DNA from: Arenimonas sp. | Lineage (GTDB): Bacteria > Pseudomonadota > Alphaproteobacteria > Rhizobiales > Rhizobiaceae | DNA: 64,000 bases | Assembly: GCA_019459145.1 (NCBI GenBank) | Contig: JAIBEK010000060.1 | Location: 138,681 to 202,680, forward strand | Direction: 5' to 3' | Notes under the pieces: generated by a model | Databases searched by the model: none | What the model was told of the DNA's origin: nothing | The model's input: the letters and a program-made list of their open reading frames with translations, nothing else | In this document: piece by piece, positions 38,136 through 47,203 of the stretch | Position numbering within the stretch: position 1 is the first letter of the stretch | Layout of the letters: each line of letters opens with the position of its first letter | Position numbers and translations under genes: made by a program

Positions 38136-39296
38136 TCAGCTGCGGCGGAACTTGTTGGCCGCGTCGATCGCCTGTTTCTGCTCTTCGTCGGTCAGGCCGA
38201 GGTAGAAATCCTCGAGCACCGGGTCCTTAAGTCCCGCCCGGCGCGACAACACATACCACTTGGCGGCTTCGACCGGATCGGGTCGCGTGCCGAGCGCATT
38301 GATATAGAGGTGCGAGAGCCGGTTCTGGGCCACGACATTGCCGCGATTGGCGGAGATCTTCAGCCAGCGGAAGCCTTCCTCGTAGTTGCGATCCCCAGCT
38401 ATGCCGTTCACCAGCCAGATGCCGATGTCGAGCTGGGCGGTATCGAAACCGGCGCGCGCCGCCCGGTCGAGCCAGTAGCGGGCCTTCTTGCGCTTGTCTT
38501 CGGGAAGGTCCTTGAGCGACTCGTAGATCTGCGCCACCGCATACTGAGCATCGGCGATCCCCTGTTCCGCGGCCTTCTCGTAATAGGGCAAGGCGCTGGA
38601 CAGACCCTTCTGTCCGGGATTGTCGGCCACCAGCGTCTGCGCCCAGTTGAACTGCGCCGAGCCGTTTCCGGCATCCGCCGCCTTGCGCATGTATTCGTCG
38701 GCCTTGGCCTTGTCGCGCGGTACGGTGCGGCCCTCCATCAACAGAAGGGCATATTTGAACATCGCCGCCGGATCACCACCGGCCGCCGCCTGACCGTACC
38801 AGAAGGCAGCGCCCTTCAAATCCTTCTTGATTCCGAGGCCCCTGTCCATCAGTTCGGCAAGCAGGGTCTGCGCCGCCGGATCGCCGAGCTGGGCGCGCGG
38901 CAGGGCCTTGTCGACGGCCGTCAGGAAAAATCCGCGCTGGAACGCGCCATAGGCTTCGTCGACCGGCCCCTTGTATTCCGGCTCCGGCGGCAGGTCCGGG
39001 AGGGGAGCCCCCATCCGGGCGTAGATATTGATGCCTTGCGGCTCTTCGTCTCCTGCGCTCGCCTGCGCCTCGGCATCGGCCTCGGAACCTGGGCGGGCGC
39101 TGCGATCGAGCGTTCCTGCCGAGGGCACCGGCTGGTCACTCCGCTCGAGCACCCGCACGTCGGACGGCGCCAGCGGCCGCATCGGCGAGCGATCGATCGT
39201 TTGCTGGGCGAAAGACGAGCGCGGCACGGCGAGGCCCGCCGCGAGGCAGGCAGCGACGGCAAGCAGCACGGGCAGGTTAAAAAGACGTGAGCGCAT
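38136..39296 (-). CDS. Exported Sel1-repeat (TPR-like) protein
   Basis: A 386-aa protein with a signal peptide (cleavage likely after SSFA, about residue 31). A low-complexity linker (about 35-90) precedes five or six Sel1 repeats: AALGDPAAQ-like units such as AAAGGDPAAMFKYALLLMEG, AADAGNGSAQFNWAQTLV, AAEQGIADAQYAVAQIYES and AARAGFDTAQLDIGIWLV. The repeats form a superhelical binding surface in the periplasm. ATG 39296 is chosen; an in-frame TTG at 39308 would overlap the preceding stop. It is 8 bp downstream of the ThiE-like gene. Confidence 0.85.
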   Translation of the reverse strand: MRSRLFNLPVLLAVAACLAAGLAVPRSSFAQQTIDRSPMRPLAPSDVRVLERSDQPVPSAGTLDRSARPGSEADAEAQASAGDEEPQGINIYARMGAPLPDLPPEPEYKGPVDEAYGAFQRGFFLTAVDKALPRAQLGDPAAQTLLAELMDRGLGIKKDLKGAAFWYGQAAAGGDPAAMFKYALLLMEGRTVPRDKAKADEYMRKAADAGNGSAQFNWAQTLVADNPGQKGLSSALPYYEKAAEQGIADAQYAVAQIYESLKDLPEDKRKKARYWLDRAARAGFDTAQLDIGIWLVNGIAGDRNYEEGFRWLKISANRGNVVAQNRLSHLYINALGTRPDPVEAAKWYVLSRRAGLKDPVLEDFYLGLTDEEQKQAIDAANKFRRS

Positions 39297-39304
39297 GATG
39301 CGTA

Positions 39305-39958
39305 TCAATCTTCAAACCGTGGCGCTTTTTCGTCAAGCTCGGCATTGATGCGTGAAACAACGGTGGCCGCCATGGCCGGATCGGCAAAAACCGCCTCGCG
39401 CAAGGCGACGAACTCGACACCAGCTTGCGCAACGGCAAGCGCCGAGGCCGGATCCTGCCCGCCCATGACGATGCTCGGAATGGCGATCAACGAGGACCAC
39501 CATTCACCGAGCGCGATGTTCTTCGAATGAGCCTCCGGCTTGATGTCGCCGTCGAGCCTGCCGAAGAAGATGTAGTCCGGCTGGAGTTCGCCGATCTCCA
39601 GCGCATGGTGCCGGTCCATGGCATTGCCGCCGCCGACGATCATCTTCGGCACATGCTTCTCGATCGCCTCGGCAAGGGCTGCGGCATTGCCGGTGATGTG
39701 CAGCCCGTCGGCCTTGGCGCGGCCGGCCACCCGGCTGTTGTCGGCGACGAGAGCGGCGGTACCGGCATCCTGGATGAGCGGAACGAGCAATTCCGCATGC
39801 TTCTGAAAGGCGGTGTCGTCGAGACCATATTGCGGGATGATCACCGAAGCGACATCGCCCCCCTTCAGGGCGTCGCCCACCATCCGCGCCTTTGCCTCGG
39901 CATCGGCGATGTCGGGTACGATCAGGACGAGACGGCAGCGTTCTTCGGGACTGGTCAT
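39305..39958 (-). CDS. Thiamine-phosphate-synthase-like (ThiE-like) protein
   Basis: A 217-aa TIM-barrel protein of the ThiE/TenI superfamily. Matching strands are CRLVLIVPDI, DVASVIIPQYG, AALVADNSRVAGRAKADGLH, PKMIVGGGNAMDRHHALE and DYIFFGRL. The canonical ThiE signatures STHD and the pyrophosphate loop (GPxxxTxTK) are not conserved here, so the activity may differ from thiamine phosphate synthase. No thiamine riboswitch is seen upstream. The start at 39958 begins the conserved region. Probably cotranscribed with the Sel1 and MgtC genes. Confidence 0.75.
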   Translation of the reverse strand: MTSPEERCRLVLIVPDIADAEAKARMVGDALKGGDVASVIIPQYGLDDTAFQKHAELLVPLIQDAGTAALVADNSRVAGRAKADGLHITGNAAALAEAIEKHVPKMIVGGGNAMDRHHALEIGELQPDYIFFGRLDGDIKPEAHSKNIALGEWWSSLIAIPSIVMGGQDPASALAVAQAGVEFVALREAVFADPAMAATVVSRINAELDEKAPRFED

Positions 39959-40063
39959 GACTGGATCCGTTTTGCGGGACGGCGCGGCATTCTCGGCGCA
40001 GCTCCCTCGTATTGGGTGAGTAAATCCGATAGACCGGTCCATCGAAAGGATCAACCGAAACAA

Positions 40064-40834
40064 ATGAATCTTGATCTGCTGTTCTATGCCGCGGCCATTC
40101 CGGCGGTCATCCTCGTCGGGCTGTCGAAAGGCGGGCTGGGCGGCGCTTTCGCGCTGATCGGGGTTCCCCTACTGGCCATGGTGGTTCCCCCGATGCAGGC
40201 GGCGGCGATCTTCCTGCCTATCCTCCTGGTCATGGATGCCGTGGCGCTCTGGGCCTGGCGGCGCCACAACAACCGCCCCACCCTTCTCGCCATGCTGCCC
40301 GGCGGCCTTCTCGGCATCGCCATCGGCTGGGCGACGTCGGCCTATGTTTCGGTCAATGTCATGCGGCTACTGCTCGGCGGCATTTCCGTGCTGTTCGCCA
40401 CGCGCTATTTCATCGAGGCGGCCCGCAGCTCTCGCAAGGCCGCACCGCTTGCCGCGCCGGAGCGCCCGGTCGCCGCCACGCTCTGGGGCACGCTGTCGGG
40501 CTATGCGAGCTTCGTCGCCCATGCCGGTGGCCCGCCCTTCCAGATCTATACCCTGCCGCTCCGGCTCGATCCGCTCTCCTATACAGGCACCAGCACGCGC
40601 TTCTTCGCCATCATGAACGCCGTCAAGGTCATTCCCTATTTCGCGCTCGGCGAGCTGGGCTCGGACAACCTTCTCCTTTCCGCCACCCTCCTGCCCGTCG
40701 CGCTGGTCTCGACGCTGATCGGTGCGCGCCTCGTCCACCACCTGAGGCCGGCACTGTTCTACCCGCTGATGTACGCAATGGTGCTGATCGCCGGCAGCAA
40801 GCTGCTCTATGACGGCATCACCGGGCTCGGATAA
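40064..40834 (+). CDS. TauE/SafE family sulfite/organosulfonate exporter
   Basis: A 256-aa inner-membrane protein with about 8 helices. Family landmarks are LVGLSKGGLGGAFALIGVPLLAM near residue 17-39 (glycine-rich first repeat) and GYASFVAHAGGPPFQIYTLP near 147-166 (second repeat). Members export sulfite, sulfoacetate or related anions, but this one has no sulfur gene nearby. It is followed by an ArsR-type regulator in the same direction, 76 bp downstream, that may control it. Confidence 0.9.
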   Translation: MNLDLLFYAAAIPAVILVGLSKGGLGGAFALIGVPLLAMVVPPMQAAAIFLPILLVMDAVALWAWRRHNNRPTLLAMLPGGLLGIAIGWATSAYVSVNVMRLLLGGISVLFATRYFIEAARSSRKAAPLAAPERPVAATLWGTLSGYASFVAHAGGPPFQIYTLPLRLDPLSYTGTSTRFFAIMNAVKVIPYFALGELGSDNLLLSATLLPVALVSTLIGARLVHHLRPALFYPLMYAMVLIAGSKLLYDGITGLG

Positions 40835-40910
40835 CACGCCGGGGCCTCAAGCCTTTGCGGCGTCGCACGGTGTGCTTGCCGGAACCCGCGGTTTGCCGTA
40901 GTTTCACTTC

Positions 40911-41171
40911 ATGTCGAACATGGACCCCTTCGTCGCGATCGCCGACCCGCACCGCCGGCACCTGCTGGAGGAATTGCGGCGCGCACCGAAGACCGTGAAC
41001 GATCTGGCAAGCGGCCTGCCGATCAGCCGGCCCGCCGTGTCTCAGCATCTCAAGGCGCTGCTCGACTGCGATCTGGTCACCGTCGCATCGGAAGGCACGA
41101 AGCGGATCTACTCCCTCAATCGACCGGGCTTCGACCGCCTCAATCTCTGGCTCGACCAGTTCTGGTCCTGA
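40911..41171 (+). CDS. ArsR-family winged-helix regulator
   Basis: An 86-aa DNA-binding protein: DPHRRHLLEELRRAPKTVND then LPISRPAVSQHLKALLDCDL (recognition helix) then the wing VASEGTKRIYSL. It has no metal-binding ELCVCDL motif, so it is of the metal-independent subgroup, which often regulates an adjacent gene. The closing FDRLNLWLDQFW helix is the dimerisation end. The likely target is the TauE/SafE exporter or itself. Confidence 0.9.
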   Translation: MSNMDPFVAIADPHRRHLLEELRRAPKTVNDLASGLPISRPAVSQHLKALLDCDLVTVASEGTKRIYSLNRPGFDRLNLWLDQFWS

Positions 41172-41206
41172 GCGCCCCTCCACGAACCGGATGCTGGACA
41201 GAGGAC

Positions 41207-41246
41207 AAAAAGAAGCCCCGAAAACCGCACTGGTCTCCGGGGCATT
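41207..41246 (-). terminator. Terminator of the leftward DUF465 gene
   Basis: On the minus strand GCCCCG (41244-41239) pairs with CGGGGC (41221-41216), followed by TTCTTTTTG. The internal GACC/GGTT pairs extend the fold. Confidence 0.6.
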
Positions 41247-41323
41247 GGTCCTGGATCGGTTGCTCTGTCTTGCCGGCCCGGATCTGCCCTTCTGGCGATC
41301 CCCGGCCGGCGCACATCAGAAAA

Positions 41324-41500
41324 TCAGTGTCTGGTCGACGCCCTGAGGCGCTCCATTTCGTCCTTGATACGCAACTTGAGGCGCTTCAGCTCGGCGATGT
41401 GCTGGTCGTTGATGGAGGGAGACGTAAGAGCGGTATGGAGCTTTTCCTCAAGAGCGCCGTGCTTCTTTTCGAGCGATTCAAGATGAGCCTGCATGGTCAT
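41324..41500 (-). CDS. DUF465 (YdcH-like) protein, 58 aa
   Basis: A short basic helical protein MTMQAHLESLEKKHGALEEK with LHTALTSPSINDQHIAELKR and LKLRIKDEMERLRAST, the YdcH/DUF465 pattern (a helical hairpin). GGAAGGA lies before the ATG at 41500. It is divergent from a second DUF465 gene 237 bp away, facing purEK. Function unknown. Confidence 0.85.
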   Translation of the reverse strand: MTMQAHLESLEKKHGALEEKLHTALTSPSINDQHIAELKRLKLRIKDEMERLRASTRH

Positions 41501-41737
41501 TTGACACGTCCTTCCTTTAGCCTACCTCCAGCCCTCACAACGCTGGAGTTTCAGACTTTACGAAAGTAATGTGACACGAAGAATGGGATTTGTCGAAGGC
41601 GAAATAAGGGAGAAAGCGCGGCAAATTCGCTGGTAGGGATAACTTCCCGTTACCGGTATTTGATGATAGGAGCTTGCGCGAATCTTCGGCGCATCCGACA
41701 AAAAGGATGGGTTGAATGCGAGAATGGGGACACGATA

Positions 41738-41941
41738 ATGGCCGATCAGGAACAGGCGGACGTTCGGCTGGCGCTCGCCCGGCTCCGGCAGGAGCATGAG
41801 GACTACGACGTCGCCATCAATGCCATGATCACCAACGGCTGCGACGCCTTGAGAATCCAGCGGATGAAGAAGAAGAAGCTCGGCATCAAGGACAAGATGA
41901 CCTCGCTCGAAGACCAGATCATCCCCGACATCATCGCGTGA
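41738..41941 (+). CDS. DUF465 (YdcH-like) protein, 67 aa
   Basis: A 67-aa helical protein: [20 protein letters not shown], then [19 protein letters not shown], then [13 protein letters not shown]. It is longer and more distant than the leftward copy. GGGGA seven bases upstream supports the ATG at 41738. It lies 19 bp before purE and is probably the first gene of the purEK operon. Confidence 0.85.
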   Translation: MADQEQADVRLALARLRQEHEDYDVAINAMITNGCDALRIQRMKKKKLGIKDKMTSLEDQIIPDIIA

Positions 41942-41960
41942 ACGGCCAAGGAGCGCCACG

Positions 41961-42457
<497 letters not shown>

Positions 42458-42461
<4 letters not shown>

Positions 42462-43525
42462 GCGCGCCGACGATCGGCATCATCGGCGGCGGACAGCTCG
42501 GCCGCATGCTGGCCATGGCCGCCGCGCGGCTGAACTTCCGCACGGTGATTCTCGAACCGCAGGCCGACTGCCCGGCTGCCCAGGTGGCCAACAGACAGAT
42601 CACTGCGCCCTACGGCGACCCGGTGGCCCTGGCCGAACTCGCCGCCGCCTGCGACATCGTCACCTACGAATTCGAAAACGTACCGGTAGAGGCAGCCGCG
42701 ACGCTCGCCCGAAATGTACCGGTCTATCCGCCGCCGCGGGCGCTGGAAGTGGCGCAGGACCGGCTGACGGAAAAACGCTTCCTCAATGCGTGCGGCATCC
42801 CCACCGCCCGCTTTCACGCTGTCGACAGCCAGGAAGAACTCGAGACCGCGCTCGCCGATTTCGACGGCCAGGGCGTTCTGAAGACCCGGCGGCTCGGTTA
42901 TGACGGCAAGGGCCAGCGGGTTTTCCGCTCCCAGGCCGACAGCGCGCAGGGCGCCTTTGCCGACCTTGGCAATGTCCCGCTGATTCTCGAAAGCTTCATG
43001 CCCTTCGAGCGGGAGATCTCTATCATCGCCGCCCGGGCGATTGACGGAACGGTGAAGGCCTACGACCCGGCCGAGAACGTCCATCGCGACGGTATTCTCG
43101 ACACCTCGACGCTTCCGGCCCGAATCAGCGAAGCCACGGCGAATGCCGCGCGCGAATCGGCAGAGAAGCTTCTGGCCGCCCTGAATTATGTCGGCGTGGT
43201 CGGCATTGAGTTCTTCGTGCTGCCCGACGGCGATCTGGTGGCCAACGAGATCGCCCCTCGGGTCCACAATTCCGGCCATTGGACCGAGGCTGCCTGCGCT
43301 GTTTCGCAGTTCGAGCAGCACATTCGCGCGATCGCCGGCCTGCCGCTCGGCGATCCGTCCCGGCACTCAAACTGCGTGATGACCAACCTGATCGGCGACG
43401 ATCTGGACGATGTTCCAGCCTGGCTGGCAAAGCCCGGCGTGCTCGTCCATCTCTATGGCAAGACCGAGGCCAGGCCGGGCCGCAAGATGGGCCACGTTAC
43501 CCAGATCGTGGGTTCTGCCGGCTGA
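42458..43525 (+). CDS. purK: N5-carboxyaminoimidazole ribonucleotide synthase
   Basis: ATP-grasp enzyme making N5-CAIR from AIR, bicarbonate and ATP, the partner of PurE. The 355-aa protein begins [20 protein letters not shown], with VTYEFENVP near 68, RLGYDGKGQ near 147 (ATP loop), [14 protein letters not shown] and [20 protein letters not shown] in pieces ([27 protein letters not shown] near 268). Its start overlaps purE by four bases. Confidence 0.97.
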
Positions 43526-43574
43526 AAAAGCCGGAAAAATCCGGGCTTTCGCCATTGAATCCGGGCGGAGCCGG

Positions 43575-43603
43575 TTGACATGGAGGGTCGGGACGGAGTA
43601 TTT
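43575..43603 (+). promoter_or_regulatory. Candidate promoter of rpmJ
   Basis: Exact TTGACA (43575-43580), 17-bp spacer, GTATTT (43598-43603). It lies 100 bp upstream of the rpmJ ATG. Confidence 0.5.
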
Positions 43604-43620
43604 GCCACCAACCCTTTAAG

Positions 43621-43646
43621 AGCGCGCCCCCGTAGCGCGCTTTTGA
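43621..43646 (+). terminator. Hairpin in the purK-rpmJ interval
   Basis: AGCGCGC (43621-43627) / GCGCGCT (43635-43641) with a 7-nt loop, then TTTTGATT. It ends purK transcripts and/or sits in the rpmJ leader just after the candidate promoter. Confidence 0.7.
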
Positions 43647-43702
43647 TTGTCAGAGACAGTGGCGGGTGAACCATTCGCCGATAACCTTTGCGGACCAGTA
43701 AA

Positions 43703-43828
43703 ATGAAAATCAAGAACTCGCTGAAAGCGCTTAAGGCCCGTCATCGCGACAACCGTCTGGTTCGCCGCAAGGGCCGCGTCTACATCATCAACAAGCAGAA
43801 CCCGCGCTTCAAGGCCCGTCAGGGCTGA
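43703..43828 (+). CDS. rpmJ: 50S ribosomal protein L36 (bL36), Cys-less type
   Basis: A 41-aa protein: [20 protein letters not shown] then [20 protein letters not shown], ending in G. It has the size and sequence of the YkgO/L36-B type and no cysteine or histidine zinc knuckle, like L31 in this window. It is highly basic and binds rRNA. A strong terminator follows at once. Confidence 0.95.
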   Translation: MKIKNSLKALKARHRDNRLVRRKGRVYIINKQNPRFKARQG

Positions 43829-43835
43829 GGCATGG

Positions 43836-43866
43836 GCGCCGCTTCTTGAGCGGCGCTGCTTTTTCG
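43836..43866 (+). terminator. Intrinsic terminator of rpmJ
   Basis: GCGCCGCT / AGCGGCGC with loop TCTTG, followed by TGCTTTTTC, 8 bp after the stop. Confidence 0.88.
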
Positions 43867-43948
43867 CCTGACCGGGCCTTGCCGCCCGAATTGGTCGATG
43901 GCGAAAAATTGAGTTTGAAAGCCGGCGCAAGCGGATTACCTTATCCGC

Positions 43949-44560
43949 ATGCGCCGTTTTAATTTATACGCCCCCCTCATTGCCGCTCTCCTGTTGTCGA
44001 CGTCCTTTGGTTCGCCGTCCCTGGCGCAGGCCGATTCGAGTGAAAGCGTGTCCCTCGACGCGCCGGCCGATGGCAAAACAGCTAAGGGCGTCGATGCGCT
44101 GATCACCGAATTGGGACGCGAGCGCGATCCGGAAGCCGCCAACCGGTTGACCGAAGAGATCATGGCGAACTGGAATACCTCTGGCAGCGCCACCGTCGAC
44201 CTCGTCATGCAATGGGCCCTGACCGCGGCGGCCGAGAAACGCAATGCCGCGGCGCTGGATTTTCTCGATCAGGCCATCGTGCTGAAACCCGATTTCATCG
44301 GCGCCTGGAACCAGCGGGCGACGCTTCACTACACGATGGGCAACTACAAGAAGGCGGTGTCCGATATCAATCGCGTGCTGGCGCTGGAGCCGCGCCATTT
44401 CGGCGCTCTCGCCGGCCTTGCGGCAATTCTCAGCGAACGTGGCAGCGAAGAGATGGCGCTGAAGGCCTGGGAGCGCTATCTGGCGATTTATCCTGCCGAC
44501 CGGCAGGCCCAGGAGGTCGTGACCAAGCTCTCGGAAAAACTGGCCGGCAGCCGCACATGA
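43949..44560 (+). CDS. Exported TPR protein
   Basis: A 203-aa protein with a signal peptide (LIAALLLSTSFGSPSLAQA, cleavage near residue 28). Three or so tetratricopeptide units follow: AALDFLDQAIVLKPDFIGAW, NQRATLHYTMGNYKKAVSDI and ALAGLAAILSERGSEEMALK. It is likely a periplasmic protein-binding scaffold. It is followed 47 bp downstream by an alpha/beta hydrolase in the same direction. Confidence 0.85.
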   Translation: MRRFNLYAPLIAALLLSTSFGSPSLAQADSSESVSLDAPADGKTAKGVDALITELGRERDPEAANRLTEEIMANWNTSGSATVDLVMQWALTAAAEKRNAAALDFLDQAIVLKPDFIGAWNQRATLHYTMGNYKKAVSDINRVLALEPRHFGALAGLAAILSERGSEEMALKAWERYLAIYPADRQAQEVVTKLSEKLAGSRT

Positions 44561-44607
44561 CGACGCGCACTGTCGCACGCCATTCGACCCGCCATTGACA
44601 TTCCGCC

Positions 44608-45684
44608 ATGGCTTCATTCCCGTTCAAACCATCTCGCACCATGTTGCTAACCGCATTCGCCTCCATCTCCGTGCTCGCCACAGCCGCAGCCGGCATGACC
44701 GCACTTCGCGCCCGCGCCATCGAGGCCGATGCGCCGCGAATCGGCACTTTGACCGATGTCGGCGGCTTTTCCTTGAATGCGCTCCATGTCCCGGCCGGCG
44801 CCCAAGCTGACCTGCCGCCGATCGTCTTCATCCATGGCGCGAGTGGCAATCTGCGCGACCAGGCGGCCACCTTTCGCGATCCGCTTGCAGGCCGGGCCGA
44901 ACTCCTGTTCGTCGACCGACCGGGACATGGCTATTCCGAGCGCGGCGGACCGCAAAACGCCTTTCCCGACGGCCAGGCCCACGCCATTGCCCGACTGATG
45001 GAGAAGCGCGGCATCGACCGGGCCATCATCGTCGGTCATTCCTTCGGCGGCGCGATCACCGCCAGCTTCGGTGTGCTCTATCCGGAAAAGACCGCCGGCC
45101 TGCTCTTTCTGGCGCCAGCCACCCATCCCTGGCCGGGCGGCGTCGACTGGTACTACAATCTGGCATCGATGCCGGTAGTCGGCCCACTCTTCTGCCACAC
45201 CGTCGCGCTCCATGCCGGCATGGCGCGGCTCGACGCAGCGACCCGTAATGTCTTTGCTCCCAATCCGCGCCCTGAGACCTATGTCGGCGACACGGCCCCT
45301 GCCTTGGTGCTGCGGCCCGCGGCCTTTTGCGCCAATGCCACCGACGTCGCCAATCTGCACGGCTATGTATCGGGCTTTGCCGAGCGCTACCGCGAGATCA
45401 AGGCGCCAACAGTCATCCTCACCGGCGACAGCGACGACATCGTGCTGGAGGAGATCCATTCCCGCGGACTGGCGCGTGACATCGCGGGCTCCGAACTCGT
45501 CTGGATCGAGGGCCTCGGCCATAAGCCGGACTACGCGGCGCGCGACCTTGCCATCGCCGCGATCGAGAAGATCGCCGGTCGCAACCACGACCTGCAGGCC
45601 ATGGCACGGGAACTGGAGCCGAGGCTCGCCGCCACCCGTGTGGTGGCACCACCCAACCGTCCGGGGCTGCAGGCCGGCCAATAG
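44608..45684 (+). CDS. Alpha/beta hydrolase, membrane-anchored or exported
   Basis: A 358-aa protein with an N-terminal hydrophobic segment (MLLTAFASISVLATAAAG, residues 12-29). The hydrolase core has the oxyanion loop FIHGASGN near 73, nucleophile elbow VGHSFGGA near 144 (Ser147 approximately), a late Asp in TGDSDDIV and the catalytic His in EGLGHKPDYA. It is of the general alpha/beta-hydrolase group that includes esterases and haloperoxidase-like enzymes; the substrate is not predictable. A bidirectional terminator separates it from pyk. Confidence 0.88.
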   Translation: MASFPFKPSRTMLLTAFASISVLATAAAGMTALRARAIEADAPRIGTLTDVGGFSLNALHVPAGAQADLPPIVFIHGASGNLRDQAATFRDPLAGRAELLFVDRPGHGYSERGGPQNAFPDGQAHAIARLMEKRGIDRAIIVGHSFGGAITASFGVLYPEKTAGLLFLAPATHPWPGGVDWYYNLASMPVVGPLFCHTVALHAGMARLDAATRNVFAPNPRPETYVGDTAPALVLRPAAFCANATDVANLHGYVSGFAERYREIKAPTVILTGDSDDIVLEEIHSRGLARDIAGSELVWIEGLGHKPDYAARDLAIAAIEKIAGRNHDLQAMARELEPRLAATRVVAPPNRPGLQAGQ

Positions 45685-45713
45685 GCGCATACTGATTGGC
45701 GACCCACCAAAGG

Positions 45714-45740
45714 AAAAGCCGCCCGGAGGCGGCTTTTGGC
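45714..45740. terminator. Bidirectional terminator between hydrolase and pyk
   Basis: AAAAGCCGCC / GGCGGCTTTT with loop CGGA gives a T-rich tail on both strands and can serve both convergent genes. Confidence 0.85.
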
Positions 45741-45763
45741 GGATTCAATGATAATGCCGACCG

Positions 45764-47203
45764 TCAGATGCCCGAAAGGCCGTCCGAACCGATATAGGCG
45801 ATACGCAGCATGTTGGTGGCGCCTGGCGTACCGAGCGGCACGCCGGCCGAGATGATGACGCGGTCGCCCGGCTTGCCAAAGCCCTCGGCGACGACGATGC
45901 GGCAGGCGCGGTTCACCATGTCGTCGAGATCGGTCGGCTCTTCGGAGACGACGCAATGCAGGCCCCAGACGACCGACAGGCGGCGTGCGGTCTGGATGAC
46001 CGGCGAAAGGGCGATAATCGGCACTTCGGGACGCTCGCGCGCGGCGCGAAGCCCGGTATTGCCCGACGAGGTGTAGCAGACGATCGACGTCAGCTTCAGC
46101 GTCTCGGCGATCTGCCGGGCGGCGAGCGAAATGGCATCCGCGCCGGTCGCTTCAGGCTGGGCGCGCTGGGCGTAGATGATGCCCGGATAGTGTGGCTCGC
46201 GCTCGACCGTGCGGGCGATCGACGCCATGGTGGAGACCGCTTCGACCGGATATTGGCCGGAGGCCGACTCGGCCGACAGCATCACGGCATCAGCGCCTTC
46301 GAACACGGCGGTCGCAACGTCGGAAACTTCGGCGCGGGTCGGGACCGGTGCTGAGATCATTGATTCGAGCATCTGCGTGGCGACGACGACCGGCTTGCCG
46401 GCGCGACGGCAGGCGCGGATCAACTGCTTCTGCAGGCCCGGAACGGCTTCCAGCGGCATTTCCACGCCAAGATCGCCACGCGCCACCATCAGCGCGTCGG
46501 ACAATTCGATAATCTCATCGATGCGCTCGATCGCCTGCGGCTTTTCGATCTTCGACATCAGGCCGACGCGGCCACGGGCGATCTTGCGCACTTCGGCCAG
46601 GTCTTCCGGGCGCTGGATGAAGGAGAGCGCCACCCAGTCGACTTCGTTTGTCGCGAGAACGGCATCAAGGTCCGCGTGGTCCTTTGGGGTCAGGACGCCG
46701 ACGGCGAGCAGCGTATCCGGCAGGCTCACACCCTTGCGGTCGGAGATCTTGGTGCCGGAGACGACGGTGGTGACGATGCTTTTGCCGTCGCACTTCTCGG
46801 CCCGCAGGTGCAGCTTGCCGTCGTCGATCAGCAGGCGGTGGCCCGGCTTGACCGAGGTGAGGATTTCCGGATGGGGGAGGAAGACGCGGGTGTTGTCGCC
46901 CGGCTCATCCTTGTCGTCGAGGGTGAAGGTCTGGCCCGGCTTCAGCTCGACCGTGGTGTCGGCGAACTTGCCGACACGCAGTTTCGGCCCCTGCAAATCG
47001 GCGAGAATACCGATCGGCCGGCCGCATTCGGCTTCGACCGACCGGATCTTGGCGATCAGGCTGCGCATCACATCGTGGCTGGCATGGCTCATATTGATGC
47101 GGAACAGGTCCGCACCCGCCTCATGCAGCTTGCGGATCATCGCTTCGTCGGACGAGGCCGGGCCGAGCGTTGCGAGGATCTTCACTTTGCGATTACGCTT
47201 CAT
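45764..47203 (-). CDS. pyk: Pyruvate kinase
   Basis: Converts phosphoenolpyruvate and ADP to pyruvate and ATP. The 479-aa enzyme has KILATLGPASSDE at the start, LFRINMSHASHD near 34, LADLQGPKLRVG, then MSKIEKPQAIERIDEIIELS near 215, MVARGDLGVEMPLE near 240 and the metal/substrate MLESMISAPVPTRAEVSDVA near 283. TSSGNTGLRAARERP belongs to the C-terminal domain. Its start ATG shares one base with the DUF1036 stop (TGATG), indicating translational coupling. Confidence 0.97.
   Translation of the reverse strand: MKRNRKVKILATLGPASSDEAMIRKLHEAGADLFRINMSHASHDVMRSLIAKIRSVEAECGRPIGILADLQGPKLRVGKFADTTVELKPGQTFTLDDKDEPGDNTRVFLPHPEILTSVKPGHRLLIDDGKLHLRAEKCDGKSIVTTVVSGTKISDRKGVSLPDTLLAVGVLTPKDHADLDAVLATNEVDWVALSFIQRPEDLAEVRKIARGRVGLMSKIEKPQAIERIDEIIELSDALMVARGDLGVEMPLEAVPGLQKQLIRACRRAGKPVVVATQMLESMISAPVPTRAEVSDVATAVFEGADAVMLSAESASGQYPVEAVSTMASIARTVEREPHYPGIIYAQRAQPEATGADAISLAARQIAETLKLTSIVCYTSSGNTGLRAARERPEVPIIALSPVIQTARRLSVVWGLHCVVSEEPTDLDDMVNRACRIVVAEGFGKPGDRVIISAGVPLGTPGATNMLRIAYIGSDGLSGI

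Noticed and set aside
41270..41569. Rightward 99-codon frame before the second DUF465 gene
   Set aside because: It is antisense to the leftward DUF465 gene, which has family features, a good ribosome site and a terminator.
43518..43540. Hairpin at the purK stop codon as a terminator
   Set aside because: GCCGGCT pairs with AGCCGG but is followed by A residues, not T; the later stem at 43621 is the better terminator.
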